Assembly (NCBI RefSeq): GCF_003581645.1
Contig: NZ_QXFK01000018.1
Coordinates: 480,501 to 544,500 of the forward strand
From: Pelagerythrobacter aerophilus
Lineage (GTDB): Bacteria > Pseudomonadota > Alphaproteobacteria > Sphingomonadales > Sphingomonadaceae
Length of the DNA: 64,000 bases
Reading direction: 5' to 3'
The translations under genes were made by a program, and so were the position numbers. The notes beneath the pieces are model-generated. The model had not been told where the DNA came from. It was given only the letters and a program-made list of their open reading frames with translations, and ran no database searches. This document shows, piece by piece, positions 33,464 to 43,291 of this stretch. The first letter of the stretch is position 1. Each line of letters begins with the position of its first letter.

Positions 33464-34886
33464 CAGAACCGGCCCGCTGCCGCTGCGGATCAAGCTCGCC
33501 AACGGCTTCGGCTCGATCGCGTTCGGGGTGAAGGACAACGGCTTCTCGGTCTTCCTGCTCACCTTCTACAATCTGGTGCTCGGGATGGAGGCGTGGCTGG
33601 TCAGCCTCGCGCTCGTGATCGCGCTGGTGGTCGATGCGTTCGTCGATCCGCTGCTCGGCAACCTGTCGGACCGGACTTATACCCGCTGGGGCCGGCGCCT
33701 GCCGTGGCTCTACCTCGCGCCGATCCCGTTGGGGATCGCCTGGTACGTCCTGTGGTCGCCGCCGGTCGACGGACCGCCCAGCTTCGCCCTGCTGCTCGGC
33801 ATGGCCGTGCTGATCCGCCTGCTCCTTTCGGCCTGCGAAGTGCCGTCGGTGGCGCTCGTGCCCGAGCTGACGCGCGACTACGACGAGCGCACGACGCTGT
33901 TCCGCTTTCGCTATCTGTTCGGGTGGACCGGCGGACTGGGGCTGCTGTTCCTGACCTACAGCGTCTTCCTGCGCGACGGCTTGCTCGACCGCGAAGGATA
34001 CGTGACCTACGGGCTGGTGGGGGCGATCGCGATCGTCGCGACTTCGCTGATCTCCGCCCTCGGCCAGCACAGCTTCGTCGCGCGCTATCCCGAGACCAGG
34101 CCGCCGCCGTTCAGCCTGAAGGTCGCCTTCGCCGAGATCATCGAGTCGTTCTCCGAACGGGCGTTCCTGATCTTCGCCCTCGGCGCGGTGGCGGCATATA
34201 TCAGCCAGGGCATGACCTTCGCGCTGTCGAACTACCTGTTCTACTTCGTGTGGGAATTCACCGAGAGTGCGCTGGCGATCTATCCCTTCATCCTGCTCGC
34301 CAGCGTGGTCGTCGCGTTTCTCCTGCTCGGCACGCTGCACAGGCGGTTCGGCAAGATCAGGGTCGCATCGGTCACGACCGTATTGGCGATGATCTTCTGG
34401 CTCGTCCCCTACGGTCTGCGCCTGGTCGGTCTGTGGCCCGAAGTCGGCAGCACGGCGTCGACGGCCCTGCTCTTCGCCTTCGTGCTCGTCAGCAACAGCC
34501 TCAGCGTCATGGTGCTCATTTCGGCATCCTCGATGGTGGCCGAGATCGTCGAGGCGTTTCAGGAACGGACCGGACGCCGTGCGGAGGCGGCGTTCTACTC
34601 CGGCAACTGGTTCGTCCAGAAATGCGCCACCGGCGTCGGCATCCTGCTGGCGGGCCTGATCGTCTCGATCTCGGGCCTGCCGACAGACGCCACGCCCGGC
34701 GCCGTCGCCAGGCCGATCATCGACAGCGTGATCGTGCAGTACTGCATCATGATTGCGCTTCTGGGCATGTTCTCCGCCTGGTGGCTGGCGCGGTTCCCGA
34801 TCGACCGGGCCGATCACGAAGCGCGCCTCGCCGCGCTGGATGCGGCGGCCCGCGGCGACATCGACGCGAGCGGCACGGCGCCCTGA
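33450..34886 (+). CDS. MFS transporter of the GPH (sugar:cation symporter) family
   Basis: A 478-residue protein with about 12 membrane spans. GPH-family marks include [57 protein letters not shown] (cytoplasmic loop 2-3) and [31 protein letters not shown] members classically move glycosides with Na+ or H+, but in sphingomonads many are linked to lipid or aromatic catabolism. It is followed 86 bases later by an acyl-CoA dehydrogenase operon. The ATG has no close ribosome site. Confidence 0.9.
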   Translation: MTTADRTGPLPLRIKLANGFGSIAFGVKDNGFSVFLLTFYNLVLGMEAWLVSLALVIALVVDAFVDPLLGNLSDRTYTRWGRRLPWLYLAPIPLGIAWYVLWSPPVDGPPSFALLLGMAVLIRLLLSACEVPSVALVPELTRDYDERTTLFRFRYLFGWTGGLGLLFLTYSVFLRDGLLDREGYVTYGLVGAIAIVATSLISALGQHSFVARYPETRPPPFSLKVAFAEIIESFSERAFLIFALGAVAAYISQGMTFALSNYLFYFVWEFTESALAIYPFILLASVVVAFLLLGTLHRRFGKIRVASVTTVLAMIFWLVPYGLRLVGLWPEVGSTASTALLFAFVLVSNSLSVMVLISASSMVAEIVEAFQERTGRRAEAAFYSGNWFVQKCATGVGILLAGLIVSISGLPTDATPGAVARPIIDSVIVQYCIMIALLGMFSAWWLARFPIDRADHEARLAALDAAARGDIDASGTAP

Positions 34887-34972
34887 CAGATTGCGGCTTG
34901 GCGGGGCCATGCGGCTCTGCCAGTTTCGCAGTGAAACGAACTCGAGAGACACGAAAGAGGATTGAGCGGACC

Positions 34973-36259
34973 ATGGACTTCGAACCAACCGAACGGCAGC
35001 AGTACTGGCGCGACCGCGTGCGCGATTTCATCGAAGCCAACGTCCGCCCGAACGTCGGCACGTATGCCGAGCAGGATGCGCAAGGCGATCGCTGGAAGGT
35101 CATCCCGATCGTCGAGGACATGAAGGCCAAGGCCAAGGCGCAGGGCATCTGGAACCTGTTCATGCCGCCGCAGGGGCAGCTCAGCCATGTCGACGACAGC
35201 TTCGAATTCGACGGGCCGGGCCTGACCAACCTCGAATACGCGCTCTGCGCGGAGGAGATGGGCCGCATCGGATGGGCTAGCGAAGTGTTCAACTGCTCCG
35301 CGCCGGACACCGGGAACATGGAAGTGTTCCATCGCTACGGCACGCGCGAGCAGAAAGAACAATGGCTGAAACCCCTGATGGAAGGGGAGATCCGCTCCGC
35401 CTTCCTGATGACCGAGCCGCGCGTCGCCAGCTCCGATGCCACCAACATCGAGACGCGGATCGAGCGCGACGGCGACCACTACGTCATCAACGGGCGCAAG
35501 TGGTGGTCCTCGGGCGCAGGCGATCCGCGGTGCAAGATCGCAATCGTCATGGGCAAGACCGACTTTGGCGCCCAGCGCCACGCGCAGCAGTCGATGATCG
35601 TCATGCCGCTCGATGCCGGAGGGGTGACGATCGAGCGCCACCTGCCGGTGTTCGGCTACGACGACGCGCCGCACGGGCATATGGAGATCGCGCTCAAGGA
35701 CGTGCGCGTGCCGGCCGACAACCTGCTGCTCGGCGAAGGCCGCGGGTTCGAGATCGCGCAGGGCCGCCTCGGGCCGGGCCGCATCCACCACTGCATGCGC
35801 ACGATCGGCGTCGCCGAGGAAGCGCTGGCGAAGATGTGCCGCCGCCTGCAGGAGCGCGAGGCGTTCGGCAAGCCGATCTACAAGCATTCGGTGTGGGAGG
35901 AACGCGTCGCCCGCGCCCGTATCGACATCGACATGACCCGCCTGCTCTGCCTCAAGGCGGCCGACATGATGGACAAGGTCGGCAACAAGTCCGCCAAGCA
36001 GGAAATCGCGATGATCAAGGTCCAGGCGCCGAACATGGCGCTGAAGATCATCGACGATGCGATCCAGGCGCACGGCGGCGGCGGCGTGTCGGAAGACTTC
36101 GGCCTCGCCAAAGCCTATGCGCACCAGCGTACCCTGCGCCTTGCCGATGGGCCGGACGAGGTCCACGCCCGCTCGATCGCGCGGATGGAATTCGCCAAGC
36201 ATGCGCCGCAGCCCGGTAGTGACACGATGAGCTCGGGCGATATCGGGGCGACGCGGTGA
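34973..36259 (+). CDS. Acyl-CoA dehydrogenase family protein (ACAD10/11-like branch)
   Basis: A 428-residue acyl-CoA dehydrogenase. It has the FAD motif [46 protein letters not shown], the loop [55 protein letters not shown], and the C-terminus [42 protein letters not shown]. The [12 protein letters not shown] form and the adjoining APH-type kinase place it near the ACAD10/ACAD11 group. It overlaps the next gene by one base (TGATG). Confidence 0.95.
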   Translation: MDFEPTERQQYWRDRVRDFIEANVRPNVGTYAEQDAQGDRWKVIPIVEDMKAKAKAQGIWNLFMPPQGQLSHVDDSFEFDGPGLTNLEYALCAEEMGRIGWASEVFNCSAPDTGNMEVFHRYGTREQKEQWLKPLMEGEIRSAFLMTEPRVASSDATNIETRIERDGDHYVINGRKWWSSGAGDPRCKIAIVMGKTDFGAQRHAQQSMIVMPLDAGGVTIERHLPVFGYDDAPHGHMEIALKDVRVPADNLLLGEGRGFEIAQGRLGPGRIHHCMRTIGVAEEALAKMCRRLQEREAFGKPIYKHSVWEERVARARIDIDMTRLLCLKAADMMDKVGNKSAKQEIAMIKVQAPNMALKIIDDAIQAHGGGGVSEDFGLAKAYAHQRTLRLADGPDEVHARSIARMEFAKHAPQPGSDTMSSGDIGATR

Positions 36260-37350
36260 TGGCCAAGGCAGCAATTCTCGAGCAACCCGGCAACGGTCTC
36301 GTCATCGGCGAGGTCGAACTGGCCGATCCGCTTCCGCACGAAGTCCTGATCGACACCAAGGCCTGCGGCCTGTGCCACTCGGACCTGCACTTCATCGACG
36401 GCGCCTATCCGCATGCCCTGCCGTGTGTGCCCGGGCACGAGGCAGCAGGCGTGGTCCGCGCGGTCGGGAGCGAGGTGCGCACCGTGAAGCCGGGCGATCA
36501 CGTCGTCACCTGTCTCTCGGCCTTCTGCGGGCATTGCGAGTTCTGCGTCACCGGCCGCATGGCCCTGTGCCTCGGCGGCGACACGCGCCGTGCGCCGACC
36601 GATGCGCCGCGCATCACGCGGGCCGGCAGCGCGGACACGGTCAACCAGATGCTCAACCTCTCGGCGTTCAGCGAGCAGATGCTGATCCACGAGCACGCCT
36701 GCGTCGCGATCGACAAGGACATGCCGCTCGACAGGGCGGCCGTGATCGGCTGCGCGGTGACGACCGGCGCCGGCGCGATCTTCAACGCCTGCAAGGTCGT
36801 GCCGGGCGAGACGGTGGCCGTGATCGGCTGCGGCGGCGTGGGCCTCGCGACGGTCAACGCGGCGCGGATTGCCGGCGCGGGCAAGGTGATCGCGGTCGAT
36901 CCCCTGCCCGAAAAGCGCGAGCTCGCCAAAGTGCTCGGCGCGACGCACACCGTCGATGCCCTGGCGGACAATGCAGTGGAGGAGATCGTCCGCATCTCGA
37001 ACGGCGGCGTCGATCACGCGATCGAGGCGGTCGGGCGCCAGGCGAGCGCCGACCTCGCGGTCAAGGTCCTGCGTCGCGGCGGGACCGCGACGATCCTCGG
37101 CATGATGCCGCTCGACTGCAAGGTCGGCCTCGGCGCGATGGACCTGCTTTCGGGCAAGAAGCTGCAGGGCGCGATCATGGGGATGAACCATTTCCCGGTC
37201 GATCTGCCGCGGCTCGTCGACTTCTACATGCGCGGGCTGCTCGATCTCGACACGATCATCGCCGAGCGCATTCCGCTCGAGGCGATCAACGAAGGCTTCG
37301 ACAAGATGCGCGCCGGCCACAGCGCGCGCAGCGTGGTGGTGTTCGACTGA
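36259..37350 (+). CDS. Zinc-dependent alcohol dehydrogenase (MDR superfamily)
   Basis: A 363-residue class III-like alcohol dehydrogenase. The catalytic-zinc region is KACGLCHSDLH, with LPCVPGHEAAGVV. The structural-zinc cysteines are CGHCEFCVTGRMALC. The NAD-binding GCGGVGLATVNAARIAGAGKVIAVD is followed by the acidic residue that favours NAD. It oxidises a primary or secondary alcohol, identity unknown. It is coupled to the acyl-CoA dehydrogenase and kinase genes on both sides by one-base overlaps, so the three products likely act on one pathway. Confidence 0.94.
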   Translation: MAKAAILEQPGNGLVIGEVELADPLPHEVLIDTKACGLCHSDLHFIDGAYPHALPCVPGHEAAGVVRAVGSEVRTVKPGDHVVTCLSAFCGHCEFCVTGRMALCLGGDTRRAPTDAPRITRAGSADTVNQMLNLSAFSEQMLIHEHACVAIDKDMPLDRAAVIGCAVTTGAGAIFNACKVVPGETVAVIGCGGVGLATVNAARIAGAGKVIAVDPLPEKRELAKVLGATHTVDALADNAVEEIVRISNGGVDHAIEAVGRQASADLAVKVLRRGGTATILGMMPLDCKVGLGAMDLLSGKKLQGAIMGMNHFPVDLPRLVDFYMRGLLDLDTIIAERIPLEAINEGFDKMRAGHSARSVVVFD

Positions 37351-38435
37351 TGTCCGGAACGGCCACTCCGCCGATCGATTACGAAAAGGAAATGGTCGGC
37401 ACCGTTGAGGTGCCCGAGCGCGACAAGCTCGACGAAGCGGCGCTGACGGTCTGGATGCGGGCCAACGTCGAAGGCTTCGAAGGCCCGCTGACGCTGTCCA
37501 AGTTCAAGGGCGGCCAGTCGAACCCGACCTACCGCGTCGACACGCCGCGCGTATCCTACGTCCTGCGCCGTCAGCCGTTCGGCAAGCTGCTGCCGAGCGC
37601 GCATGCGGTCGACCGGGAGTACCGGGCGATGGCAGCGCTCCATCCGACCGGCTTCCCGGTGCCGCGCCCTTATGGCCTGTGCGAGGACCCGGAGGTGATC
37701 GGCGCGAAGTTCTTCGTCATGAGCCTGGCCAACGGACGAAGCTTGTGGAACGGCGCCCTGCCGAACAATACCCCCGACGAGCGGCGCGAAATCTATCACG
37801 CCATGATCGACACGATGGCGGATCTTCACCTGAAGGACCCGGACGCGATCGGCCTGTCCGATTTCGGCAAGCCGACCGACTATTGCGCGCGCCAGATCGC
37901 CCGCTGGACCAAGCAGTATCGCCTCTCCGAAACCGAGACGATCCCCGAGATGGACCGGCTGATCGAGTGGCTGCCCGAAACGATCCCGCCGCAGCATGAA
38001 TCGAGCGTCGTCCATGGCGACTACCGCCTCGACAATATGATCTTCGCGGCTGACGAGAACCGCGTGCTCGCAGTGCTCGACTGGGAGCTGTCGACGCTGG
38101 GCGATCCGATCGCCGACTTCAGCTACCTCATGCTCAACTGGTTCAACCCGACCGACGGCCGCGCCGGGCTGCTCGGGCTCGATCTGGAGGCGCTCGGCAT
38201 TCCTTCGGTGGACGAAGCGGTCGAGCGCTATGTCTCGCGCACCGGCTATCCGGTGCCGCCGATGGACTGGTACTTCGCCTACAACCTGTTCCGCCTCGCC
38301 GGCATCATGCAGGGGATCAAGAAACGCGTGATCGACGGCACTGCCTCCTCCGCCCATGCCAAGCAGATGTCGGAGCGCGTGAAGCCGCTGGTCGAACGGG
38401 CTTACGAGTTCGCGCAAGCGGCCGGACTAGATTAG
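37350..38435 (+). CDS. APH-fold phosphotransferase (ACAD10/LvaA-like kinase)
   Basis: A 361-residue aminoglycoside-phosphotransferase-fold kinase. It has a glycine loop-like FKGGQSNPTYRVDTPRVSYVLRRQPFG, the Brenner motif VVHGDYRLDNMIF, and the metal motif AVLDWELSTLGDPIADFSYL. Family members beside acyl-CoA dehydrogenases phosphorylate 4-hydroxyacyl-CoA, as LvaA does in levulinate catabolism, rather than antibiotics. That role is inferred from the stop-to-start coupled operon here. Confidence 0.9.
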   Translation: MSGTATPPIDYEKEMVGTVEVPERDKLDEAALTVWMRANVEGFEGPLTLSKFKGGQSNPTYRVDTPRVSYVLRRQPFGKLLPSAHAVDREYRAMAALHPTGFPVPRPYGLCEDPEVIGAKFFVMSLANGRSLWNGALPNNTPDERREIYHAMIDTMADLHLKDPDAIGLSDFGKPTDYCARQIARWTKQYRLSETETIPEMDRLIEWLPETIPPQHESSVVHGDYRLDNMIFAADENRVLAVLDWELSTLGDPIADFSYLMLNWFNPTDGRAGLLGLDLEALGIPSVDEAVERYVSRTGYPVPPMDWYFAYNLFRLAGIMQGIKKRVIDGTASSAHAKQMSERVKPLVERAYEFAQAAGLD

Positions 38436-38502
38436 CTTTCTTGCCGCCCCGGCCTCGCCGGGCTAGCAGCCGGGCGCCTTTATCAATCGACCGGAGCGCC
38501 GC

Positions 38503-39324
38503 ATGTCAGCCGAACTCGAAACCGCCATCGAAGCCGCATGGGAGAACCGCGCCGACGTCGGTCCGCATTCGACCGAAATCCGCGAGCAGGTCGAAGCGGC
38601 GATCGAGCTGATCGACAGTGGCAAGGCGCGTGTCGCCGAGCCGGATGGCCAGGGGGGCTGGCAAGTCAACCAATGGCTCAAGAAGGCCGTGCTCCTCTCG
38701 TTCCGCCTGCGCGACAATGCCGTGATCGAGGGCGCGGTCGGCGCCCCCGCCTACGACAAGGTGCCGAGCAAGTTCGCCGGATGGGACGACGCGCGCTTTG
38801 CCGCCGCCGGTTTCCGCGTCGTGCCCGGCGCGATCGTGCGGCGCGGCAGCCACATCGGCAAGGGCGTGGTGCTGATGCCGAGCTTCGTCAACATCGGCGC
38901 CTACGTCGGCGACGGCACGATGATCGACACTTGGGCCTCTGTCGGTAGCTGCGCGCAAGTCGGCAAGAACTGCCATATCTCCGCCGGTGCCGGCATCGGC
39001 GGCGTACTCGAGCCGCTGCAGGCCAACCCGACCATCATCGGCGACAACTGCTTCATCGGCGCCCGCTCCGAGATCGTGGAGGGCGTGATCGTCGGCGAAG
39101 GCAGTGTGGTCGCGATGGGCGTGTTCGTCACACAGTCGACCAAGATCGTCGACCGTGCGACCGGCACGATCACGCGCGGCGAGATCCCGCCCTACTCCGT
39201 CGTAGTGCCCGGCACGCTGCCCGATCCCAACGGCGGCCCCTCGCTCGCCTGCGCGGTGATCGTGAAGACGGTCGACGCGCAGACCCGCGAGAAGACCGGA
39301 ATCAACGAGCTTCTGCGCGACTGA
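38503..39324 (+). CDS. dapD: Tetrahydrodipicolinate N-succinyltransferase DapD
   Basis: A 273-residue left-handed beta-helix acyltransferase. It has an N-terminal helical domain, hexapeptide repeats ([76 protein letters not shown]), and the C-terminal [25 protein letters not shown]. It succinylates tetrahydrodipicolinate in lysine and meso-diaminopimelate synthesis. It stands alone with a short upstream region. Confidence 0.98.
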   Translation: MSAELETAIEAAWENRADVGPHSTEIREQVEAAIELIDSGKARVAEPDGQGGWQVNQWLKKAVLLSFRLRDNAVIEGAVGAPAYDKVPSKFAGWDDARFAAAGFRVVPGAIVRRGSHIGKGVVLMPSFVNIGAYVGDGTMIDTWASVGSCAQVGKNCHISAGAGIGGVLEPLQANPTIIGDNCFIGARSEIVEGVIVGEGSVVAMGVFVTQSTKIVDRATGTITRGEIPPYSVVVPGTLPDPNGGPSLACAVIVKTVDAQTREKTGINELLRD

Positions 39325-39340
39325 GCGCTCCCGCCTGACA

Positions 39341-39365
39341 GGAACATTGGCGCTCGCCAGACGTA
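39341..39365 (+). promoter_or_regulatory. Candidate EcfG (general stress) promoter, GGAAC-N16-CGTA
   Basis: GGAAC (39341-39345), a 16-base spacer and CGTA (39362-39365) agree with the EcfG consensus GGAAC-N16/17-CGTT except for the last base. It lies about 75 bases before the small membrane protein gene at 39440, with the DUF3008 gene next, both of a kind often induced by stress. Confidence 0.4.
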
Positions 39366-39439
39366 GTTTCTCCCGAATACCACGGGTCGGGCACACTGCG
39401 GGAGCGAGAGCAATGGAACGTCGGGGCGAAGAAGTTCAC

Positions 39440-39718
39440 ATGAACGAGACCGAAGCGAGCGGCGGCTCGAAGGAAGGCGTCGTGCGCTGGGTGCTGATCG
39501 TCGGCACGTTCCTGGCGATCGCCTTCCTCACCATCATCTGGGTCACCGGCGCGCTGACGCAGGACGAGGTGGAAAGCCAGGCCACCGTCGAAGGCCGGAT
39601 CGAGGCCACCCAGCCCGATACCGGGACCGACAGTATCGTCGACGACCGGGTGGACGAGATCGACGCACCCGAAGGCGGGGATAGCCCGGCCGACGAGCCG
39701 GGCCGGGTCGGAACCTGA
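39440..39718 (+). CDS. Small single-span membrane protein with acidic tail
   Basis: A 92-residue protein starting MNETEASGGSKEGVVRW. One membrane span (VLIVGTFLAIAFLTIIWVTGAL, about 18-40) is followed by an acidic region (DEVESQATVEGRIEATQPDTGTDSIVDDRVDEIDAPEGGD). GAAGAAG precedes this ATG; an in-frame ATG at 39413 preceded by GAGAG is an alternative start. No family is recognised. It may share a transcript with the DUF3008 gene. Confidence 0.7.
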   Translation: MNETEASGGSKEGVVRWVLIVGTFLAIAFLTIIWVTGALTQDEVESQATVEGRIEATQPDTGTDSIVDDRVDEIDAPEGGDSPADEPGRVGT

Positions 39719-39750
39719 GCGGGGGCTGCAGACAGGAAAGGAGTCGCACG

Positions 39751-39939
39751 ATGCCTGCCAAGTCCAAAGCACAGCAAAAAGCCGCCGGCGCAGCGCTCTC
39801 CGCGAAACGCGGAGACACCAAGGTCTCCGAGCTCAAGGGCGCATCGAAAGGCATGTACGATTCGATGAGCGAGAGCGAGCTCGAGGAACTGGCGGATACC
39901 GACCGCAAGGACTTGCCCGACAAGAAGTCCGACGACTGA
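39751..39939 (+). CDS. DUF3008 family small protein
   Basis: A 62-residue, highly charged protein: MPAKSKAQQKAAGAALSAKRGD then KGASKGMYDSMSESELEELADTDRKDLPDKK. The MPAKSxxQQKAAGxALxAKRG opening is diagnostic of DUF3008, a small soluble alphaproteobacterial family of unknown role. AAAGGAG precedes the ATG. Confidence 0.9.
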   Translation: MPAKSKAQQKAAGAALSAKRGDTKVSELKGASKGMYDSMSESELEELADTDRKDLPDKKSDD

Positions 39940-39998
39940 GCGAAGCCTCTCCGTCAGGATGTGGAGATTACTGTCCACGCTCCACTAATCCGCGCCCG

Positions 39999-41252
39999 TC
40001 AGGTCACCGGCGTTTCGATAGGCGGCTGATCCGCCTGCGCCACAGCCGCCGCTTCGGCCGCGCGCATCACGCGCAGCACGTTGCGCATCGAGATTTTCTC
40101 CAGATCCGCCTGGCTGTAGCCGCGCCGGGCGAGCTCGACGAACAGCGCCGGATAGCCCGAGACGTCCTCCATCCCCACAGGCCCCGTATCCATGCCGTCG
40201 TAATCGCCGCCGATCCCGATGTGATCGATCCCCGCCACCTTGCGGATATGGTCGATATGATCGGCCATGTCGGCAACGGTCGCTTTCGGCTCGGGGTTGG
40301 CCCGTTCCCATTCGGCGAGCGCGGCTTCGGCCTTGTCGGGCTGGCCCTGCCACAGCGTCGAGAGACGCGCCTCCTCCGCCTGCTGGCGGGCGTACCACTG
40401 GCGCGCGTCTTCGCTGACATAGCCGGGCAGCGCCACGACCATGACCACGCCGCCGTTCTCGGGCAGCCGCCGAAGCACGCTGTCGGGCACGTTGCGCGCA
40501 TGGCCGTTAATCGCCCGCGCGCCCGAATGGCTGAAGATGACCGGCGCGACCGCCACGTCGAGCGCATCCTGCATGGTCTGCTCGCTGACATGGCTGAGAT
40601 CGACCAGCATGCCGAGACGGTTCATCTCGCGCACCACGTTGCGGCCGAAATCAGTGAGGCCGCCATGTTCCGGCGCATCGGTGGCGGAATCGGCCCAGGA
40701 GAGATTCTGTGAATGCGTCAGCGTCAGGTAGCGGGCGCCGAGCGTGTACATCTGGCGCAGCACAGCGAGGCTCGACCCGATCGAGTGTCCGCCCTCCATG
40801 CCGAGGAGCGAGGCGATCTTGCCCTCGGCGACCGCCGCCTCGACATCGTCGGCGGTCAGCGCGAGCGCGAGATCGCCGGGATAGCGGCCGACCAGCCGCT
40901 TGGTCACATCGATCTGCTCGATCGTCGCCTGGACCGCCTCGGGTTCCTCAAGCGCCGCGGAGACGTAGACCGACCAGAACTGTGCGCCGACCTTGCCCTG
41001 GCGCAGGCGGTTGAGGTCGGTGTGCATCGTGCGCTGCTCGGCGTGTTCGGGGCCGGTGTCGGTGGTGTCGACGAAGTCGAAGTCGCCGATCACGTTCCCC
41101 CAGCGCCCGCGGAGCTGGATCGGCACGTCGTTGTGCCCGTCGAACACCGGCGCGGCTTCGAGCGCGGCGTCCGCCACCGCCTCGGGAGACTGTGCGGCAA
41201 GGCTCGAGGCCGCCAGCAGCGCGGCGGCAGACAACAGATATCCGATCTTCAT
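39999..41252 (-). CDS. Membrane (renal) dipeptidase, M19 family, exported
   Basis: A 417-residue protein with signal peptide [20 protein letters not shown]. The zinc ligands H40 and D42 are in FDGHNDVP, and bridging Glu153 is in LLGMEGGHS. Further motifs are [46 protein letters not shown] and [10 protein letters not shown]. It would cleave dipeptides, including D-residue or dehydro forms, in the periplasm. The next gene upstream on the strand ends just ahead of its ATG. Confidence 0.96.
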   Translation of the reverse strand: MKIGYLLSAAALLAASSLAAQSPEAVADAALEAAPVFDGHNDVPIQLRGRWGNVIGDFDFVDTTDTGPEHAEQRTMHTDLNRLRQGKVGAQFWSVYVSAALEEPEAVQATIEQIDVTKRLVGRYPGDLALALTADDVEAAVAEGKIASLLGMEGGHSIGSSLAVLRQMYTLGARYLTLTHSQNLSWADSATDAPEHGGLTDFGRNVVREMNRLGMLVDLSHVSEQTMQDALDVAVAPVIFSHSGARAINGHARNVPDSVLRRLPENGGVVMVVALPGYVSEDARQWYARQQAEEARLSTLWQGQPDKAEAALAEWERANPEPKATVADMADHIDHIRKVAGIDHIGIGGDYDGMDTGPVGMEDVSGYPALFVELARRGYSQADLEKISMRNVLRVMRAAEAAAVAQADQPPIETPVT

Positions 41253-42053
41253 TTACGACCCCCTGAGCTTCCCGGCGAGTGCCATCGCGGCCGCCGGGGC
41301 GCGTTCCTTCGCGCCGTTGATCATGAAAGCGAAGACGTCCCCGCCGCCATCGCGGCTCTCGGAACGCTGGCCGACGTGCGGCAAGCCCTGCGGCGCATGC
41401 CCTTCGGCCCACGAACGGCAGATGCGCGCGATGCGGTCGAGCCCATCCTCGTCATAGCCGGTCGGGCATTCGGAACGCATCTTCTGGCACCGCAAGTAGG
41501 CGAAGTCGGCGGTGCGGTCGGCGATCTCGGCGCGGCCTTCGTCCTCCGACCAGACGATCGCGACCGAAGCCTCTCGCGCGAGATCGACGAAGTCTGCGCA
41601 GGCGAAGCTCTCATGCCCTACCTCGATCGCATGCCGCAGCGGCACGCCCTCTTGCTCGGTGGGCAGAAGGGCGAGGAAGGCGCGTATCTCGTCGGGGTCG
41701 AAGCGCTTGGTCTTGGCCAGTTGCCAGAGCAGCGGGCCGAGCTTGTCGCCCAGCTCGACGATCCCCTGCCCGACGAACTTGGCGACGGATTCGCCCGCTT
41801 CCGACAAGTCCCGGCGATTGGTGACGAAGCGCGAGCCCTTCAGGGTGAAGACGAAGCCTTCGGGCGTCTCGTCGCGCCACTTGGCGAAGCTCTCCGGCTT
41901 CTGCAGGCGGTAGAACGTGCCGTTGATCTCGATCGCGCCGACCTGCTGCGAGGCATAGGCGAGTTCATCGGCCTGGCGCAGCCCTTCGGGATAGAAAGTT
42001 CCCCCGCGCCAATCGGGATAGGTCCAGCCGCCGATTCCAGTCCGGATCGTCAT
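41253..42053 (-). CDS. DUF72 family protein
   Basis: A 266-residue TIM-barrel-like protein. The family marks are TGIGGWTYPDWRGGTFYPEGLRQADELAYASQQVGAIEINGTFYRLQ near the N-terminus and FAYLRCQKMRSE plus DVFAFMINGAKERAPAAAM near the C-terminus. The biochemical role of DUF72 is unknown. The ATG at 42053 is chosen for GAGGA five bases upstream. It abuts the dipeptidase gene, and the two probably form one transcript. Confidence 0.93.
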   Translation of the reverse strand: MTIRTGIGGWTYPDWRGGTFYPEGLRQADELAYASQQVGAIEINGTFYRLQKPESFAKWRDETPEGFVFTLKGSRFVTNRRDLSEAGESVAKFVGQGIVELGDKLGPLLWQLAKTKRFDPDEIRAFLALLPTEQEGVPLRHAIEVGHESFACADFVDLAREASVAIVWSEDEGRAEIADRTADFAYLRCQKMRSECPTGYDEDGLDRIARICRSWAEGHAPQGLPHVGQRSESRDGGGDVFAFMINGAKERAPAAAMALAGKLRGS

Positions 42054-42155
42054 TCCATTCCTCATGCCATGACGAACGGGTTCGGCCAATCCGCCGGTGG
42101 AAAGCTGTGTGCCGGCGGCACGGCGGACGAGCCGCTGCACCGCCGGCGAAGCAGA

Positions 42156-42407
42156 TCAGCTGAGGTGCTTGGAAACCGCAGCCGTCATCTTGAACATCGA
42201 GATCTGATCCTTCCCGATCACCGCGCCGAGCTTGGCATCGGGATTGATCATCCGCTTGTCCTTGGAATCCTGAAGACCGTTGGCCTTGATGTAGTCCCAC
42301 ACCTTCGAGGTGACCTGAGCGCGGGTCATCGGCCCCTTGCCCACGACATTCTCGAGATCCGATGAGAGGTTCACCGGCTTCTGCAGTGCATTGTTCTTGC
42401 CAGCCAT
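42156..42407 (-). CDS. SWIB/MDM2 domain protein
   Basis: An 83-residue protein that is essentially one SWIB domain: ALQKPVNLSSDLENVVGKGPMTRAQVTSKVWDYIKANGLQDSKDKRMINPDAKLGAVIG. The domain is best known from eukaryotic chromatin remodellers, and small stand-alone versions occur in chlamydiae and alphaproteobacteria with unknown role. GAAAGGACCTAAG precedes the ATG. Confidence 0.95.
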   Translation of the reverse strand: MAGKNNALQKPVNLSSDLENVVGKGPMTRAQVTSKVWDYIKANGLQDSKDKRMINPDAKLGAVIGKDQISMFKMTAAVSKHLS

Positions 42408-42441
42408 CTTAGGTCCTTTCCTGTTCTTGGCTTGTTGCAGG

Positions 42442-43044
42442 TTACACGAAATCGTCGTCCCAGGGCTCGCCCCCGGCATCCTCAGCCTGGCGCTTGTATT
42501 TGCCCGTCAGCACGGCTGACGCAACCACGTGACCCTTCATCGCCGCGACCAGTTCGTCCCGCCCGGCGCCCGGCATGAGCGTGAGCGGCAGGTCCAGCGC
42601 GAAGAGCTGAAAGACATAACGGTGCGCGCCGTCCTCGCGCGGCGGCTCCGGCAGGAGCCATTCGGAATTGCGGTGCGCGTTCTTGCCGACGCGCGGCGGC
42701 ACCTCGCCCTCCAGCAGCTTGCCGCGCTGGCCGGCGATGCCCCAGACCAGCCAGTGACACGGCGCGTCGTCCCCCGGGGCATCCGCATCCTCGACCACCA
42801 GCGCGAGTTCCATCGCGCCGGGCGGCGGCGCGGTCCACTCGAGCGGCGGGGCGACGGCATCTTCCTCGTCGGCGGTGAAGGACGGATCGAGTTCGCCGCC
42901 GTCCATGAAAGCCGGGCTCGACAATGCGAACCCGCCGCGCCCGAGGCTCCGCTCGTCGGCGAGGCGCGCGATCGTCAGCCTTCCATCGCCCGCACCCGAT
43001 CCTTCGATCGCTCCGGCTAGCCAGGAAGGGGCGGCATTCGACAT
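42442..43044 (-). CDS. YbhB/YbcL family Raf-kinase-inhibitor-like (PEBP) protein
   Basis: A 200-residue PEBP-fold protein. It has ALSSPAFMDGGELDPSFTADEEDAVAPPLEWTAPPPGAMELALVVEDADAP, then CHWLVWGI, the ligand-pocket EWLLPEPPREDGAHRYVFQLFALD, and a C-terminal ASAVLTGKYKRQ. Bacterial members bind small anions; physiological function is unclear. AGGAGCCCAG before ATG 43044 decides the start over an ATG six codons earlier. Confidence 0.93.
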   Translation of the reverse strand: MSNAAPSWLAGAIEGSGAGDGRLTIARLADERSLGRGGFALSSPAFMDGGELDPSFTADEEDAVAPPLEWTAPPPGAMELALVVEDADAPGDDAPCHWLVWGIAGQRGKLLEGEVPPRVGKNAHRNSEWLLPEPPREDGAHRYVFQLFALDLPLTLMPGAGRDELVAAMKGHVVASAVLTGKYKRQAEDAGGEPWDDDFV

Positions 43045-43291
43045 CTGGGCTCCTGTAGTCATCGGCGGCGCAATCTAGGGCGAATGTGGCCCACCCGCGA
43101 GGGCGTCACAGGGCAAAAGGAGGGTTTTCCACCGATGAGACGCGCTTTTCACCGCATTTCGGCCTGAAAATCATGCATTTTCGCATCCCTTACCGTGTCG
43201 TTCTTGCCTGTGGCGGTACGGCGGGGCATCCTCCGTGCCTGGTCGAGACCCGAATTCGGGCAGGCGCAGGGCAGAATCGGGAGGGGATATC

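Noticed and set aside
37350-38435. Aminoglycoside resistance kinase
   Set aside because: Operon coupling to an acyl-CoA dehydrogenase and alcohol dehydrogenase points to acyl-CoA metabolism rather than drug modification.
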